Shown: positions 8,636 to 16,884 of the stretch, piece by piece
Layout of the letters: each line of letters starts with the position of its first letter
How positions within the stretch are numbered: position 1 is the stretch's first letter
Assembly: GCF_008274785.1 (NCBI RefSeq)
Contig: NZ_VTPU01000005.1
Location: 1-64,000 of the forward strand
Direction: 5' to 3'
DNA length: 64,000 nucleotides
Source of the DNA: Halomonas eurihalina
GTDB lineage: Bacteria; Pseudomonadota; Gammaproteobacteria; Pseudomonadales; Halomonadaceae
Made by a program: the position numbers and the translations under genes
Notes under the pieces: model-generated
The model's input: the letters and a program-made list of their open reading frames with translations, nothing else
What the model was told of the DNA's origin: nothing
Database searches by the model: none

Positions 8636-10684
8636 ATGTCCACGAACCCACTGCTCGACGCCCACTCGCTTCCCCCCTTCGCCGAGATCAAGCCCGAGCA
8701 CGTGGTGCCGGCCATCGAGACCCTGCTGGCGGAAAACCGCGAGGCCATCGAGGCGCTGGTCGCCCGGGCCGAGCGCGAAACGCCCCGCTGGGACACTCTG
8801 GCCGCGCCCCTGGAAGCCTTCAATGACCGGCTTTCCCGCGCCTGGTCGCCGGTGTCGCACCTCAACGGCACCATGAACAACCCGGCCCTGCGCGAGGCTT
8901 ACGAGCAGAGCCTGGGCATGCTCTCCGACTACACCACCTGGCTCGGCCAGCACGAGGGCCTGTTCCGTGCCTGGCAAGCGCTCAAGGATGGCCCGGCCTG
9001 GGCAGAGCTCGACGAGGGGCAACGCCGCACCGTGGAGAATGCCCTGCGTGACTTCCGTCTGGCCGGTGTCGACCTGCCGGCCGACAAGAAGCAGCGCTAC
9101 GGCGAGATCCAGGCCCGCCTGTCGAGCCTGGCCAACACCTTCTCCAACCAGCTGCTCGACGCCACCCAGGCCTGGCATCTGGTGCTGGATGACGACAGCC
9201 GCCTGGCCGGCCTGCCGGAAAGCGCCCTGGCGACCCTGGCGGCCAACGCCGAGGCCAAGGGACAGCAGGGCTACCGCATCACCCTGGATTTCCCCAGCTT
9301 CTTCCCGGTGATGACGCACGCCGACGACCGCGAGCTGCGCCGCGAGGTGTACACCGCCTTCGTCACCCGCGCCTCCGAGACTGGCCCCAACGCCGGTGAG
9401 TTCGACAACGCCCCCGTCATGGAGGAAATCCTCGCCTTGCGCCGCGAACTCGCAGAGCTGCTGGGCTTCGCGACCTATGCCGACTATTCGCTGGCCACCA
9501 AGATGGCCGATTCCCCGCAAGGCGTGATCGATTTCCTGAACGATCTTGCCGAGCGCGCCGTGCCCCAGGCACGGGAAGAATACGCCGAGCTGGCGGCCTT
9601 CGCCCGCGAACAACTGGGCCTGCCCGAGTTGGCGTCCTGGGACGTGGGGTACGTTAGCGAGAAGCTGCGTGAGGCGCGTTACGCCATTTCCGACGAGCAA
9701 CTACGCCCCTACTTCCCCGCCCCCCAGGTGGTCAACGGGTTGTTCAAGGTCGTCGAAAAGCTTTACGGCGTGACCTTCGAGGAGGACACCGAAGCACCGC
9801 GTTACCATCCCGACGTGCGCTTCTTCCACATCATGGAACAAGGCACGCCAATCGCGGGCTTCTATCTGGATCTCTATGCCCGTGAAGGCAAGCGGGGCGG
9901 GGCCTGGATGGACGAGTGCCGCGTCCGCCGGGAAGAGAATGGCTCGCTGCAACTGCCGGTGGCCTACCTGACCTGCAACTTCACCCGCCCCGTGGGCGAT
10001 GCGCCGGCCCTGCTGACCCATGACGAGGTCACCACCCTGTTCCATGAATTCGGCCATGGCCTGCATCACATGCTGACCCGCCAGACCATCGCCGATATCT
10101 CCGGCATCAACGGCGTGGCCTGGGATGCCGTCGAACTGCCCAGCCAGTTCATGGAGAACTACTGCTGGGAGCGCGAAGGCCTGGACCTGATCGCCGGCCA
10201 CGTGGAAACCGGGGAGCCGCTGCCCGACGAGCTGTTCGACAAGCTGCTGGCGGCCAAGAACTTCCAGTCCGCCATGGGCATGGTGCGCCAGCTGGAATTC
10301 TCCCTGTTCGACTTCCGCCTGCACCTCGAGGCCAGCACGCCCAGCGCCGCCGACATTCAGGCACTGCTCGACGAGGTTCGGGACAGCGTCTCGGTGGTGC
10401 CACGCGTCGACTTCAACCGCTTCCAGAACGGCTTCGGTCACATCTTCGCCGGTGGTTACGCGGCGGGCTACTACAGTTACAAGTGGGCCGAAGTCCTGTC
10501 CGCCGACGCCTGGAGCGCCTTCGAGGAAGCCGGCATCTTCGACCCGGAGACCGGGCGGCGTTTCCGCAGCGAGATTCTCGAGCGTGGGGGCTCCCGGGAC
10601 GCCGCCGAGCTGTTTCGCGCCTTCCGGGGCCGCGAGCCGAGCGTCGAACCTCTGTTGCGCCACAGCGGCATCCGCGCCGCCTGA
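8636..10684 (+). CDS. prlC: Oligopeptidase A (M3 zinc metallopeptidase)
   Basis: Cytosolic thimet-type oligopeptidase that degrades short peptides, including cleaved signal peptides. The product is 682 residues, about the length of E. coli PrlC (680). The zinc motif HEFGH is at about 470-474 (LFHEFGHGLHHML), with the third ligand Glu downstream in NGVAWDAVELPSQ. I chose ATG 8636 because GAGG lies 5 bases before it; an in-frame GTG two codons upstream overlaps that ribosome site. It is followed by yheV, the usual neighbour. Confidence 0.95.
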   Translation: MSTNPLLDAHSLPPFAEIKPEHVVPAIETLLAENREAIEALVARAERETPRWDTLAAPLEAFNDRLSRAWSPVSHLNGTMNNPALREAYEQSLGMLSDYTTWLGQHEGLFRAWQALKDGPAWAELDEGQRRTVENALRDFRLAGVDLPADKKQRYGEIQARLSSLANTFSNQLLDATQAWHLVLDDDSRLAGLPESALATLAANAEAKGQQGYRITLDFPSFFPVMTHADDRELRREVYTAFVTRASETGPNAGEFDNAPVMEEILALRRELAELLGFATYADYSLATKMADSPQGVIDFLNDLAERAVPQAREEYAELAAFAREQLGLPELASWDVGYVSEKLREARYAISDEQLRPYFPAPQVVNGLFKVVEKLYGVTFEEDTEAPRYHPDVRFFHIMEQGTPIAGFYLDLYAREGKRGGAWMDECRVRREENGSLQLPVAYLTCNFTRPVGDAPALLTHDEVTTLFHEFGHGLHHMLTRQTIADISGINGVAWDAVELPSQFMENYCWEREGLDLIAGHVETGEPLPDELFDKLLAAKNFQSAMGMVRQLEFSLFDFRLHLEASTPSAADIQALLDEVRDSVSVVPRVDFNRFQNGFGHIFAGGYAAGYYSYKWAEVLSADAWSAFEEAGIFDPETGRRFRSEILERGGSRDAAELFRAFRGREPSVEPLLRHSGIRAA

Positions 10685-10744
10685 GTTTCGCCCCACCGTA
10701 TCATCGCGCCGGGACGTCCCGGCGCCGCGTCACCAGGAGGCCTC

Positions 10745-10999
10745 ATGGCCACTCAGAAACGCTTCATCGCCGGCGCCATCTGCCCCCGCTGCGCCGAGAT
10801 GGACCGCATCCGCAGCTGGGAACAGAACGGCATACGCTATCGCGAGTGCGTCAGTTGCGACTTCTTCGAACAACTGCCCATCGAGGAGGAAGCCCCTCCC
10901 GAGCTCGAGACCCGGATCAGTCAGTCCCAGGAAGAGCAGACATCCCAGTCCGATGACCTGCAGACCGTACGAATCCTCGATCCCGGTCAACGGCACTAG
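10745..10999 (+). CDS. yheV: YheV-family putative zinc-ribbon protein
   Basis: Small protein of 84 residues with two cysteine knuckles (CPRC and CVSC), consistent with one zinc ribbon, and an acidic Glu/Gln-rich tail. A strong AGGAGG site precedes the ATG. It sits 60 bases after prlC, as in many gammaproteobacteria. The molecular role is unknown. Confidence 0.88.
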   Translation: MATQKRFIAGAICPRCAEMDRIRSWEQNGIRYRECVSCDFFEQLPIEEEAPPELETRISQSQEEQTSQSDDLQTVRILDPGQRH

Positions 11000-11008
11000 G
11001 TTCGCCGC

Positions 11009-11799
11009 TTATAGCTCCCTGATCCAGATATTGCGAAAGCTGACGGCGGCATCGTGATCCTGCAAATAGAGCGGAGCACAGCCGTGCGCCTCGTCGTATG
11101 AGGGCGCCCCGATCCACTCGGTGGTACGGTACCCTGGATTTCCACGTGGTTCTGGACCAGCACGCCGTTGTGCAGCACCGTCGCGAAGGCGGGAGACTCG
11201 AGCTCTCCCGCGTCATCGAAACGTGGCGCAGTGTAGATGATGTCGTAACTCTGCCACTCGCCGGGAGACCGCGAGGCATTCACCAGGGGAATGTGCTGCT
11301 TGTAGATCGACGCCGCCTGGCCATTCGGGTACGTCGCGTTATCGTACGAATCGAGCACTTGTATCTCGTAGCGTTCCTGCAGGAAGACGCCGCTATTGCC
11401 TCTGTCCTGGCCGTCCATGCCGGCGATGTCCTCGGGAGTTCGCCACTCGAGATGCAACTGCACGTCGCAGAAGTCCTCCCGGGTACGAATTCCCCCTGAT
11501 TCCGGCTTCACCGTCATGGCACGGTTCTCGACCCGCCACGGCGCCGCCCCGCCATCCTCGGCTTCCCAGGCATCGAGATTCGTACCATCGAACAGCACGG
11601 TCGCATCCGAGGGCACTCCGTTGGCTGGAGCCTGCACCGGTTCGGGTACCGGCTCCCAGACTTCCGTCTTCTCGGCTTGCTGCCAGGGCTCGAGTTCCTG
11701 GTCGACATCATCGGCCGCGACACAGGCCGCGGAGACCAGGCTGCCGCAGGCGATCAGCATCAAGCCGCGCGGCGCAAAGGGGCGTAGATATTCCATCAT
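11009..11799 (-). pseudogene. DUF1080 (3-keto-glycoside hydrolase family) gene, frameshifted
   Basis: Exported protein of the DUF1080/PF06439 jelly-roll family, linked to cleavage of 3-keto-glycosides. The start ATG 11799 follows AGGAGGAAC; residues 1-30 form a signal peptide. The frame is normal through HNGVLVQNHVEIQG, then shifts. On the plus strand the pentamer GGTAC occurs twice in tandem at 11123-11132. Removing one copy restores the family ending (QGTTEWIGAPSY, then HGCAPLYLQDH and SFRNIWIREL, stop at 11009). As written, translation ends out of frame at 10996 with an unrelated tail. Whether this is a real mutation or an assembly error cannot be told here. It is last in the leftward G3DH cluster. 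Confidence 0.85.
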
Positions 11800-11861
11800 G
11801 CTATCGTTCCTCCTGGAAATTGGAGCCATTGCCTTGAAGCCTGCACCTGACGCCCGGACGA

Positions 11862-12419
11862 TCAGGTCGTTGCCCAGGCGGGCTGCCCCGGCTCGTAAGG
11901 CGCGCAACCGTCATAACGCCCCGGAACGGCGACAAAACGCAGCACTTCCTTGGCCCCGACTTCCGACGTGAAAAAGCCGAACAGGGTCAATTGCTTGATC
12001 ATGGTGAAATAGTGAGGAGTGTCATCGGCTGCTACCTGGGCCTTGGCTTCCTCGTCGAGCCGGCTGACCAGTGTCTCGCGCTGGCTGCCATCCAGGCTCA
12101 GAAAATCTCGGTCATACTCCGCACGGCTGAGGGCATCGAGCTTCGCCAGGCCATTATGGAAGATCTCCTGTTCCTGTGGGGTATAGCAGTCGGTGACGAA
12201 CACGGTCATGAACTCGCCAACCCTGGCGTCCTTGGCGCCCGGCGTATCGGTCCGTGGCAGGATGGTTTCCGCGATCTCGTCCAGGAGCCGGGTATCCCGG
12301 GCCTCGAACCTCCCCTTCCCTTTGGCGTCGGCACTATAGGCGAACAGGGCATTGCCACCGATCATGGCCGTTCCAGTCGCGACGGTGATCATTTTCAGCA
12401 GTTCACGGCGGTTCATCAC
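11862..12419 (-). CDS. Glucoside 3-dehydrogenase small subunit (gluconate 2-DH subunit 3 family, LacC-like)
   Basis: Tat-exported partner of the flavosubunit, 185 residues. The N-terminus has a twin-arginine signal (NRRELLKM followed by a hydrophobic stretch to about residue 32). The rest matches the 'gluconate 2-dehydrogenase subunit 3' family, with ETILPRTDTPGAKDA. These subunits carry the cofactor-loaded GMC subunit, which lacks its own signal, across the membrane. The start overlaps the stop of the GMC gene by 4 bases (ATGA), implying coupled translation and a stable complex. No cytochrome c subunit gene is adjacent. Confidence 0.88.
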   Translation of the reverse strand: MMNRRELLKMITVATGTAMIGGNALFAYSADAKGKGRFEARDTRLLDEIAETILPRTDTPGAKDARVGEFMTVFVTDCYTPQEQEIFHNGLAKLDALSRAEYDRDFLSLDGSQRETLVSRLDEEAKAQVAADDTPHYFTMIKQLTLFGFFTSEVGAKEVLRFVAVPGRYDGCAPYEPGQPAWATT

Positions 12420-14101
12420 AGGTTCCTCTTCTTCAACTCACTGACCGCGTGGTCGACCGCGCGAGCGGTCAGGGCCATGTAGGTCAAGGATGGATTGACG
12501 CAGGATGCCGAGGTCATGCAGGCGCCGTCCGTCACGAAGACGTTCGGTGCATCCCACACCTGGTTGTGCCGGTTGAGAACCGATGTCGCCGGGTCGCGGC
12601 CCATGCGCGCCGTGCCCATCTCGTGAATGCCCATGCCCGGCGCGTAGTCGTCTTCCTCTCCCTGGACATTCTTCACACCGGCGGCTTCCAGCAGGTCAAC
12701 CGCGTCCTGGACCATATCCTTGCGCATGTCCCGCTCGTTCTGCTTGATCTCGACGTTCATGGCGAGGACCGGCAGGCCCCATTTATCGGTAATACTGCGA
12801 TCAAGAGAAATCCGGTTCTCGTGGTAGGGCAGCATTTCACCGAAACCGGTCATGCCGATCGTCCAGCCACCGGGTTGGCTGAGTGTCTGCTTCAGGTCCG
12901 CCCCGATGTTGAGTTCTGCGATCTCTCGATCCCAGCGCTGCCGACTGGCCGACCCCTGATAGCCAAAACCACGCAGATACTGGCGACTGTCCTCCCCGAC
13001 ATTGCGGAAACGCGGGATATAAAAGCCTGCCGGGCGGCGTCCGAAGTAGTACTTGTCCTCGTAACCTTCCACATCGCCGCTGGCACCACAGCGGAAGTGG
13101 TGATCCATCACGTTGTGCCCCAGCTCACCGCTGCTGCTGCCCAGGCCGCCGGGCCAGACATCCGTGGCGGAATTCATCAGGATCCAGGTGGAGTTGAACG
13201 TGGAGGCGTTGAGGAAGATCACATCGGCGGTGTATTCGTAGGTCTGGTTGTTCTCGGCATCAATGACCTCCACGCCCCGCGCGCGCTTCTTGTCCTTGTC
13301 GTAAAGCACCTGGGTAACGATGGAAAAGGGCCGCAAGGTCAGGTTGCCAGTATTCATGGCGACCGGCAGCGTGGATGACTGCGTGCTGAAATACGCACCA
13401 TAGGGGCACCCCAGCCAGCACTTGTTGCGGTACTGGCAATTCACTCGGTTCTGTTCGGGTTTTGGCTGCGTGATATTGGCCACCCGGCTGTGAATCAAGT
13501 GCCGGGTTCCACCGAAGGCTTTCTCGATACGCTTGGCGACATCTTCTTCCACGCAATTGAGCTCGATAGGCGGGAGAAACTGTCCATCGGGCAGAATATC
13601 CAGCCCCTGTCGACTACCCGCTATGCCGGCAAAGCGCTCGACATAGTCGTACCAGGGCGCCATATCCTCGTACCGGATAGGCCAGTCGATAGCGACACCT
13701 TCACGCAAATTGGCCTCAAAATCCACGGAGGACCAGCGATAGCTTTGCCTCCCCCACAACAGCGACCGACCGCCCACATGATATCCACGAAACCAGTCGA
13801 AGCGCTTTTCCTCAATGTAAGGGTTATCCTGCTCATCAGCCCACATCCCCATGGTTGATTCATTCAATGGGTAGTCGCGCTTGAGAACCGGAAATTTCTC
13901 TTTCATCTCCTGCGTTGGCTGGTCCCTATGAGGATAATCCCATACCTCCTTGGCTGCGTTCTTATAGTCTTTTATATGTTCAATGTTACGGCCACGCTCG
14001 AGAAGAAGAACTTTCAGCCCTTTCTCGGTTAGCTCCTTCGCTGCCCAACCGCCACTGATGCCTGAACCGACCACGATTGCATCATAATGATTTTCCGCCA
14101 C
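12416..14101 (-). CDS. Glucoside 3-dehydrogenase catalytic subunit (GMC oxidoreductase, LacA-like)
   Basis: FAD-dependent GMC oxidoreductase of 561 residues that would oxidise the C3 hydroxyl of glucose units and their glycosides in the periplasm. The dinucleotide motif GSGISGGWAA is at 12-21. A Cys motif C-x5-C-x3-C (222, 228, 232) matches ligands for a [3Fe-4S] cluster in the related FAD-glucose dehydrogenases. The GMC C-terminus has CVNPSLTYMALTARAV. Enzymes of this type were described from marine Halomonas as glucose-3-dehydrogenase. The coupled small subunit, DUF1080 gene and sugar epimerase genes favour 3-keto-glycoside chemistry over gluconate 2-dehydrogenase. Confidence 0.85.
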   Translation of the reverse strand: MAENHYDAIVVGSGISGGWAAKELTEKGLKVLLLERGRNIEHIKDYKNAAKEVWDYPHRDQPTQEMKEKFPVLKRDYPLNESTMGMWADEQDNPYIEEKRFDWFRGYHVGGRSLLWGRQSYRWSSVDFEANLREGVAIDWPIRYEDMAPWYDYVERFAGIAGSRQGLDILPDGQFLPPIELNCVEEDVAKRIEKAFGGTRHLIHSRVANITQPKPEQNRVNCQYRNKCWLGCPYGAYFSTQSSTLPVAMNTGNLTLRPFSIVTQVLYDKDKKRARGVEVIDAENNQTYEYTADVIFLNASTFNSTWILMNSATDVWPGGLGSSSGELGHNVMDHHFRCGASGDVEGYEDKYYFGRRPAGFYIPRFRNVGEDSRQYLRGFGYQGSASRQRWDREIAELNIGADLKQTLSQPGGWTIGMTGFGEMLPYHENRISLDRSITDKWGLPVLAMNVEIKQNERDMRKDMVQDAVDLLEAAGVKNVQGEEDDYAPGMGIHEMGTARMGRDPATSVLNRHNQVWDAPNVFVTDGACMTSASCVNPSLTYMALTARAVDHAVSELKKRNL

Positions 14102-14137
14102 GGCTTCGCTCCTTTGTTATTGAACTTGATGCCTGCG

Positions 14138-15037
14138 TCACACGTCACACGTCTTTATTGCCGACGCCAGCGACCTCTTCCTCTCTTCATGGCTTTCCCC
14201 GCTTGGCATGAACTCCTGCGCCACATAACCTTCAAATCCCGTTTCCGTTATGGCACGCATGATCGCCGGATAGTAAAGCTCCTGGTTACCATCGAGTTCA
14301 TGCCGCCCCGGAACACCGGCCGTATGATAGTGACCGAAGTACTGATGGTTCTCACGAATGGTGCGAATGACGTCACCCTCACTGATCTGCATATGATAAA
14401 TATCGTACAAGAGCTTGAAGTTCGGGGAATCCAACCTTTTGCACAATTCTACCCCCCAGTCAGTGTTGTCACATAGATAGTCCGGGTGATCGATCTTGCT
14501 GTTCAAGAGTTCCATCTGCAGCGTGACGCCTTGTCTTTCTGCTTGTCTCAGTATTTTCTTTAGTCCTTCCTCAGCATTGGAGAGCCCATCCTCCGGACTC
14601 ATGCCTCGAGCATTGCCACTAAAACAGATGAGGTTCTTGTAGCCAGCCTCACTCACCAGATCGATATGCCGGCGGTAACTATCCACCAGGGCGGAGTGAA
14701 AGCTCTTGTCACTCCAGCCATCTTCCAGGTTAGGCTCCGCTCCATTACACATGGATGAGTCGATACCATGGCGCTTGAGAATGTGCCATTGGTTCGGCCC
14801 TACCAGATCAATAGCGGCAAACCCGACCTGCCGAACAAGCTGGCAAAGCTCCTCGAGAGAGAGAAAGTCAAATGTCCAACGTGCGACGGAATGGTGGATA
14901 TTGCCCTTCAGCGCGGAGTCTTTCGGCGTCTTGCCGGCAAGTGCCTCGGGACCAAAGCGACCCAGCGCCAGCATGCCAAGAGTGCCGGTCGCGGTATTGC
15001 ACAGAAAGCGACGTCTGCTGAGAGGATGTCTCACCAT
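14138..15037 (-). CDS. Tat-exported sugar isomerase/epimerase-like TIM barrel protein
   Basis: AP-endonuclease-2/hydroxypyruvate-isomerase-like TIM barrel of 299 residues. It begins with a twin-arginine signal (SRRRFLCNT then a hydrophobic segment), so it acts in the periplasm. Metal-site features include MELLNSKIDH, LLYDIYHMQ and FGHYHTAG, with the Glu, Asp and His expected of the superfamily. It lies 36 bases upstream of the G3DH flavosubunit on the same strand. In comparable 3-keto-sugar clusters such proteins rearrange or hydrate keto-sugars; the exact reaction is an inference. Confidence 0.82.
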   Translation of the reverse strand: MVRHPLSRRRFLCNTATGTLGMLALGRFGPEALAGKTPKDSALKGNIHHSVARWTFDFLSLEELCQLVRQVGFAAIDLVGPNQWHILKRHGIDSSMCNGAEPNLEDGWSDKSFHSALVDSYRRHIDLVSEAGYKNLICFSGNARGMSPEDGLSNAEEGLKKILRQAERQGVTLQMELLNSKIDHPDYLCDNTDWGVELCKRLDSPNFKLLYDIYHMQISEGDVIRTIRENHQYFGHYHTAGVPGRHELDGNQELYYPAIMRAITETGFEGYVAQEFMPSGESHEERKRSLASAIKTCDV

Positions 15038-15183
15038 GTGAGTTCTCTATTGTCGGATCATGAGATGGATGACCGGCAATATAGATGATCGGCTGATCAA
15101 GCCAAGTAAGTCTTCCCGGACTTCCTGGCCTTCAGGCAGGTCACATCGCCGGTCCATGGTAAAGTGAGACCATCAATTCCTGG

Positions 15184-16050
15184 TCAAAGGTTATCCTTGA
15201 GAAAACGGTTTCCAACCGTTATGACGTCTTCAGGATCGAGCGGATGGTCGTGCTCAATGATGTACCACTTGGCACCAGCTTCTTCGACGGCCGGCAATAT
15301 CGTTTCCCAATCCAGAACCCCATTACCCAGTGAGGTGAAGCCACCTTCTTTCGTTGCCTCGCCCTGAGGCGCATTATCCTTGGCATGTACAGCGAACAGG
15401 CGGTCATCGAAGCGAGTGACATACTCAGCAGGATCAAGACCAGCCCGCTCGACCCAGGCAAGATCGATCTCGCTTTTCAGGGCAGGGCCTGAAGCGTCGA
15501 AGAGCAACTCCAGCGCTGTCTTGTCACCATACTCCTGCATTTCGAAATCATGATTGTGGTAGGCAAGCGTCATATCTGCTTTATCGAGTTTTTCTGCCAT
15601 GCTACCGAGTTCTTTCCCCAGCTCTTTCCAACCGCTGGCGCTATCGGGGCGAGCGTCCTCTTCGAGGTAGGGAATAACGATGGTGTCGTTTCCAACGGCC
15701 TTGTTGAAATCGACGACCTCACTGCTCTCGCTACGCAGTTCATCAAGGCCGACATGCGTGGCGATAATATCGAGATCGTACGTTTCCAGAAGCTCATTCA
15801 TGCGTTCCGCGGATACACCATGATCTCCGACGGTTTCTATCGCCTTGACGCCAGCCCGATTGACGGCGGCAAACTGTTCTTCCGTGGAGCCATGATCTCT
15901 CATCGTATACATCTGTACGGCGATGGGCAGATCCAGGCTCTCTTCCATTGCAATGGCTGGTGCGGTAACGAATGATCCCATCATGAGCATGGACGCCATG
16001 ATGGAAATTTTCTTCACCATTAATGTGATGTTGGGGCTTCCTATTGCCAT
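15184..16050 (-). CDS. Exported sugar isomerase/epimerase-like TIM barrel protein
   Basis: Second TIM-barrel epimerase-like protein in the cluster, about 288 residues. I chose ATG 16050 because AGAGGAG lies 10 bases upstream; ATG 16020 (MVKKISIM) is the alternative and gives a more compact signal peptide ending at APAIA. The body has LAYHNHDFEM, SEIDLAWVERAG and VHAKDN, typical metal and substrate residues of the family. It is first in the leftward cluster, about 100 bases downstream of the LacI-type palindrome. Confidence 0.82.
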   Translation of the reverse strand: MAIGSPNITLMVKKISIMASMLMMGSFVTAPAIAMEESLDLPIAVQMYTMRDHGSTEEQFAAVNRAGVKAIETVGDHGVSAERMNELLETYDLDIIATHVGLDELRSESSEVVDFNKAVGNDTIVIPYLEEDARPDSASGWKELGKELGSMAEKLDKADMTLAYHNHDFEMQEYGDKTALELLFDASGPALKSEIDLAWVERAGLDPAEYVTRFDDRLFAVHAKDNAPQGEATKEGGFTSLGNGVLDWETILPAVEEAGAKWYIIEHDHPLDPEDVITVGNRFLKDNL

Positions 16051-16153
16051 GTCGTCGGGGCTCCTCTTCTTGATTCTTGTCGTCGGAAGACACCATGCCT
16101 TGCGGATCAAGGGTCGACCACGACTCACTTCACCAGCGGATGATGACATCTTC

Positions 16154-16171
16154 TATGTAACCGGTTACATA
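16154..16171. promoter_or_regulatory. LacI-family-type operator (perfect 18-bp palindrome)
   Basis: TATGTAACCGGTTACATA is perfectly self-complementary with the central CG step typical of LacI/GntR-repressor operators. It lies about 105 bp upstream of the first gene of the leftward glucoside 3-dehydrogenase cluster. The cognate regulator is not next to it and may be elsewhere in the genome. Confidence 0.7.
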
Positions 16172-16325
16172 TCTATAGAAAACTTCCTCCAGCTTCGCAA
16201 GATGCGTATCGGTAACTGCCGCCGTAACAGGTATCACCTGAACACCTGAATATTGCCGGAACCCCACAACCATGCCGATTAAAGGCAGAGGCATGATAAG
16301 CACCAAGCCGAATAAAACTTTGGTC

Positions 16326-16430
16326 TATAGGCCCTTTGTCTATGAAACTTTTATCTATGAAAGCTTTATCTATGAAACCTTGCCCTATGAAACCTTGCCC
16401 TATGAAACCTTGCCCTATGAAACCTTGGCG
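16326..16430 (+). repeat. 15-nt tandem repeat, seven units
   Basis: Seven 15-nt units stand head to tail. Units at 16371, 16386 and 16401 are identical (TATGAAACCTTGCCC); the unit at 16416 differs only at its end, and the three upstream units are degenerate. An eighth weak unit may begin at 16311. The array abuts the fold-back element and lies between divergent clusters. It is not a CRISPR: there are no spacers. Confidence 0.9.
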
Positions 16431-16436
16431 TATTAG

Positions 16437-16574
16437 GCCTTGTCTGAAAAGTCGACAAGCGAAGGTTAGACAAGGCGAAAATTTGCGAAAACGCGGAGTT
16501 TACAAGGAGTAAATGAGCATTTGAGCGGATTTTCAACGTCGTATAACCGAGCGTAGGCACTTTTCGGACAGTGC
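16437..16574 (+). mobile_element. 138-bp fold-back MITE-like element, copy 2
   Basis: Starts GCCTTGTCTGAAAAGT and ends with the complement of GCACTGTCCGAAAAGT, giving 16-nt terminal inverted repeats with 3 mismatches. Flanking tetramers TTAG (16433-16436) and CTAG (16575-16578) fit a YTAR-type target. The two halves pair imperfectly along their whole length around a TTTAC-AAGGA-GTAAA centre. Nearly the same sequence as copy 3, in the opposite orientation. Confidence 0.88.
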
Positions 16575-16662
16575 CTAGGCACTTTCAGTTGTCATCATCC
16601 TGCGAACATCATAGGTGGCAGGAACCACTTGTGTCTCAGGCAGGACCCGGAACGAAGATCGC

Positions 16663-16682
16663 GTGTGCGACATTTCGCACAC
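16663..16682. promoter_or_regulatory. Candidate DctD-type enhancer (upstream activating) site
   Basis: Arms GTGTGCGA and TCGCACAC are perfect inverted repeats around CATT. A weaker partner, TGTGTGAAATTCCGG, follows about 30 bp downstream (16697-16711). Paired GTGCG-type palindromes are the known layout of DctD binding sites. The site is about 110-130 bp upstream of the candidate -24/-12 promoter, a normal enhancer distance. Confidence 0.6.
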
Positions 16683-16791
16683 CATGGCGGCCAGGCTGTG
16701 TGAAATTCCGGCCCGATCGCCCCTCCCCAACTTCGACCTTGGTCGCAAACAAAAAATGTAACCTACTGAATAACAAGCCTTGTCCCGCTTC

Positions 16792-16807
16792 TGGGGCGTT
16801 CCTTGCT
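16792..16807 (+). promoter_or_regulatory. Candidate sigma-54 (-24/-12) promoter for the TAXI-TRAP genes
   Basis: TGGGGCGTTCCTTGCT keeps the invariant GG and GC with the required spacing; the consensus is TGGCACGNNNNTTGCW. It lies 77 bp upstream of the TAXI receptor start and downstream of the paired palindromes. The sigma-54 activator DctD is encoded 11 kb away. Confidence 0.6.
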
Positions 16808-16884
16808 ATATGTTAGGGGCGTACACCCAAGTCGGTTCGGTACTGGATCGACGCTCCACAACCAGAATGCAAGGGAGACACGCC

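Noticed and set aside
12416-14101. Gluconate 2-dehydrogenase large subunit
   Set aside because: The small subunit family name suggests it, but DUF1080 and epimerase-like neighbours and likeness to Halomonas glucose-3-dehydrogenase fit better; no cytochrome subunit gene is present either.
16326-16430. Possible CRISPR-like repeat
   Set aside because: The 15-nt units are directly joined with no spacers and no cas genes are near.
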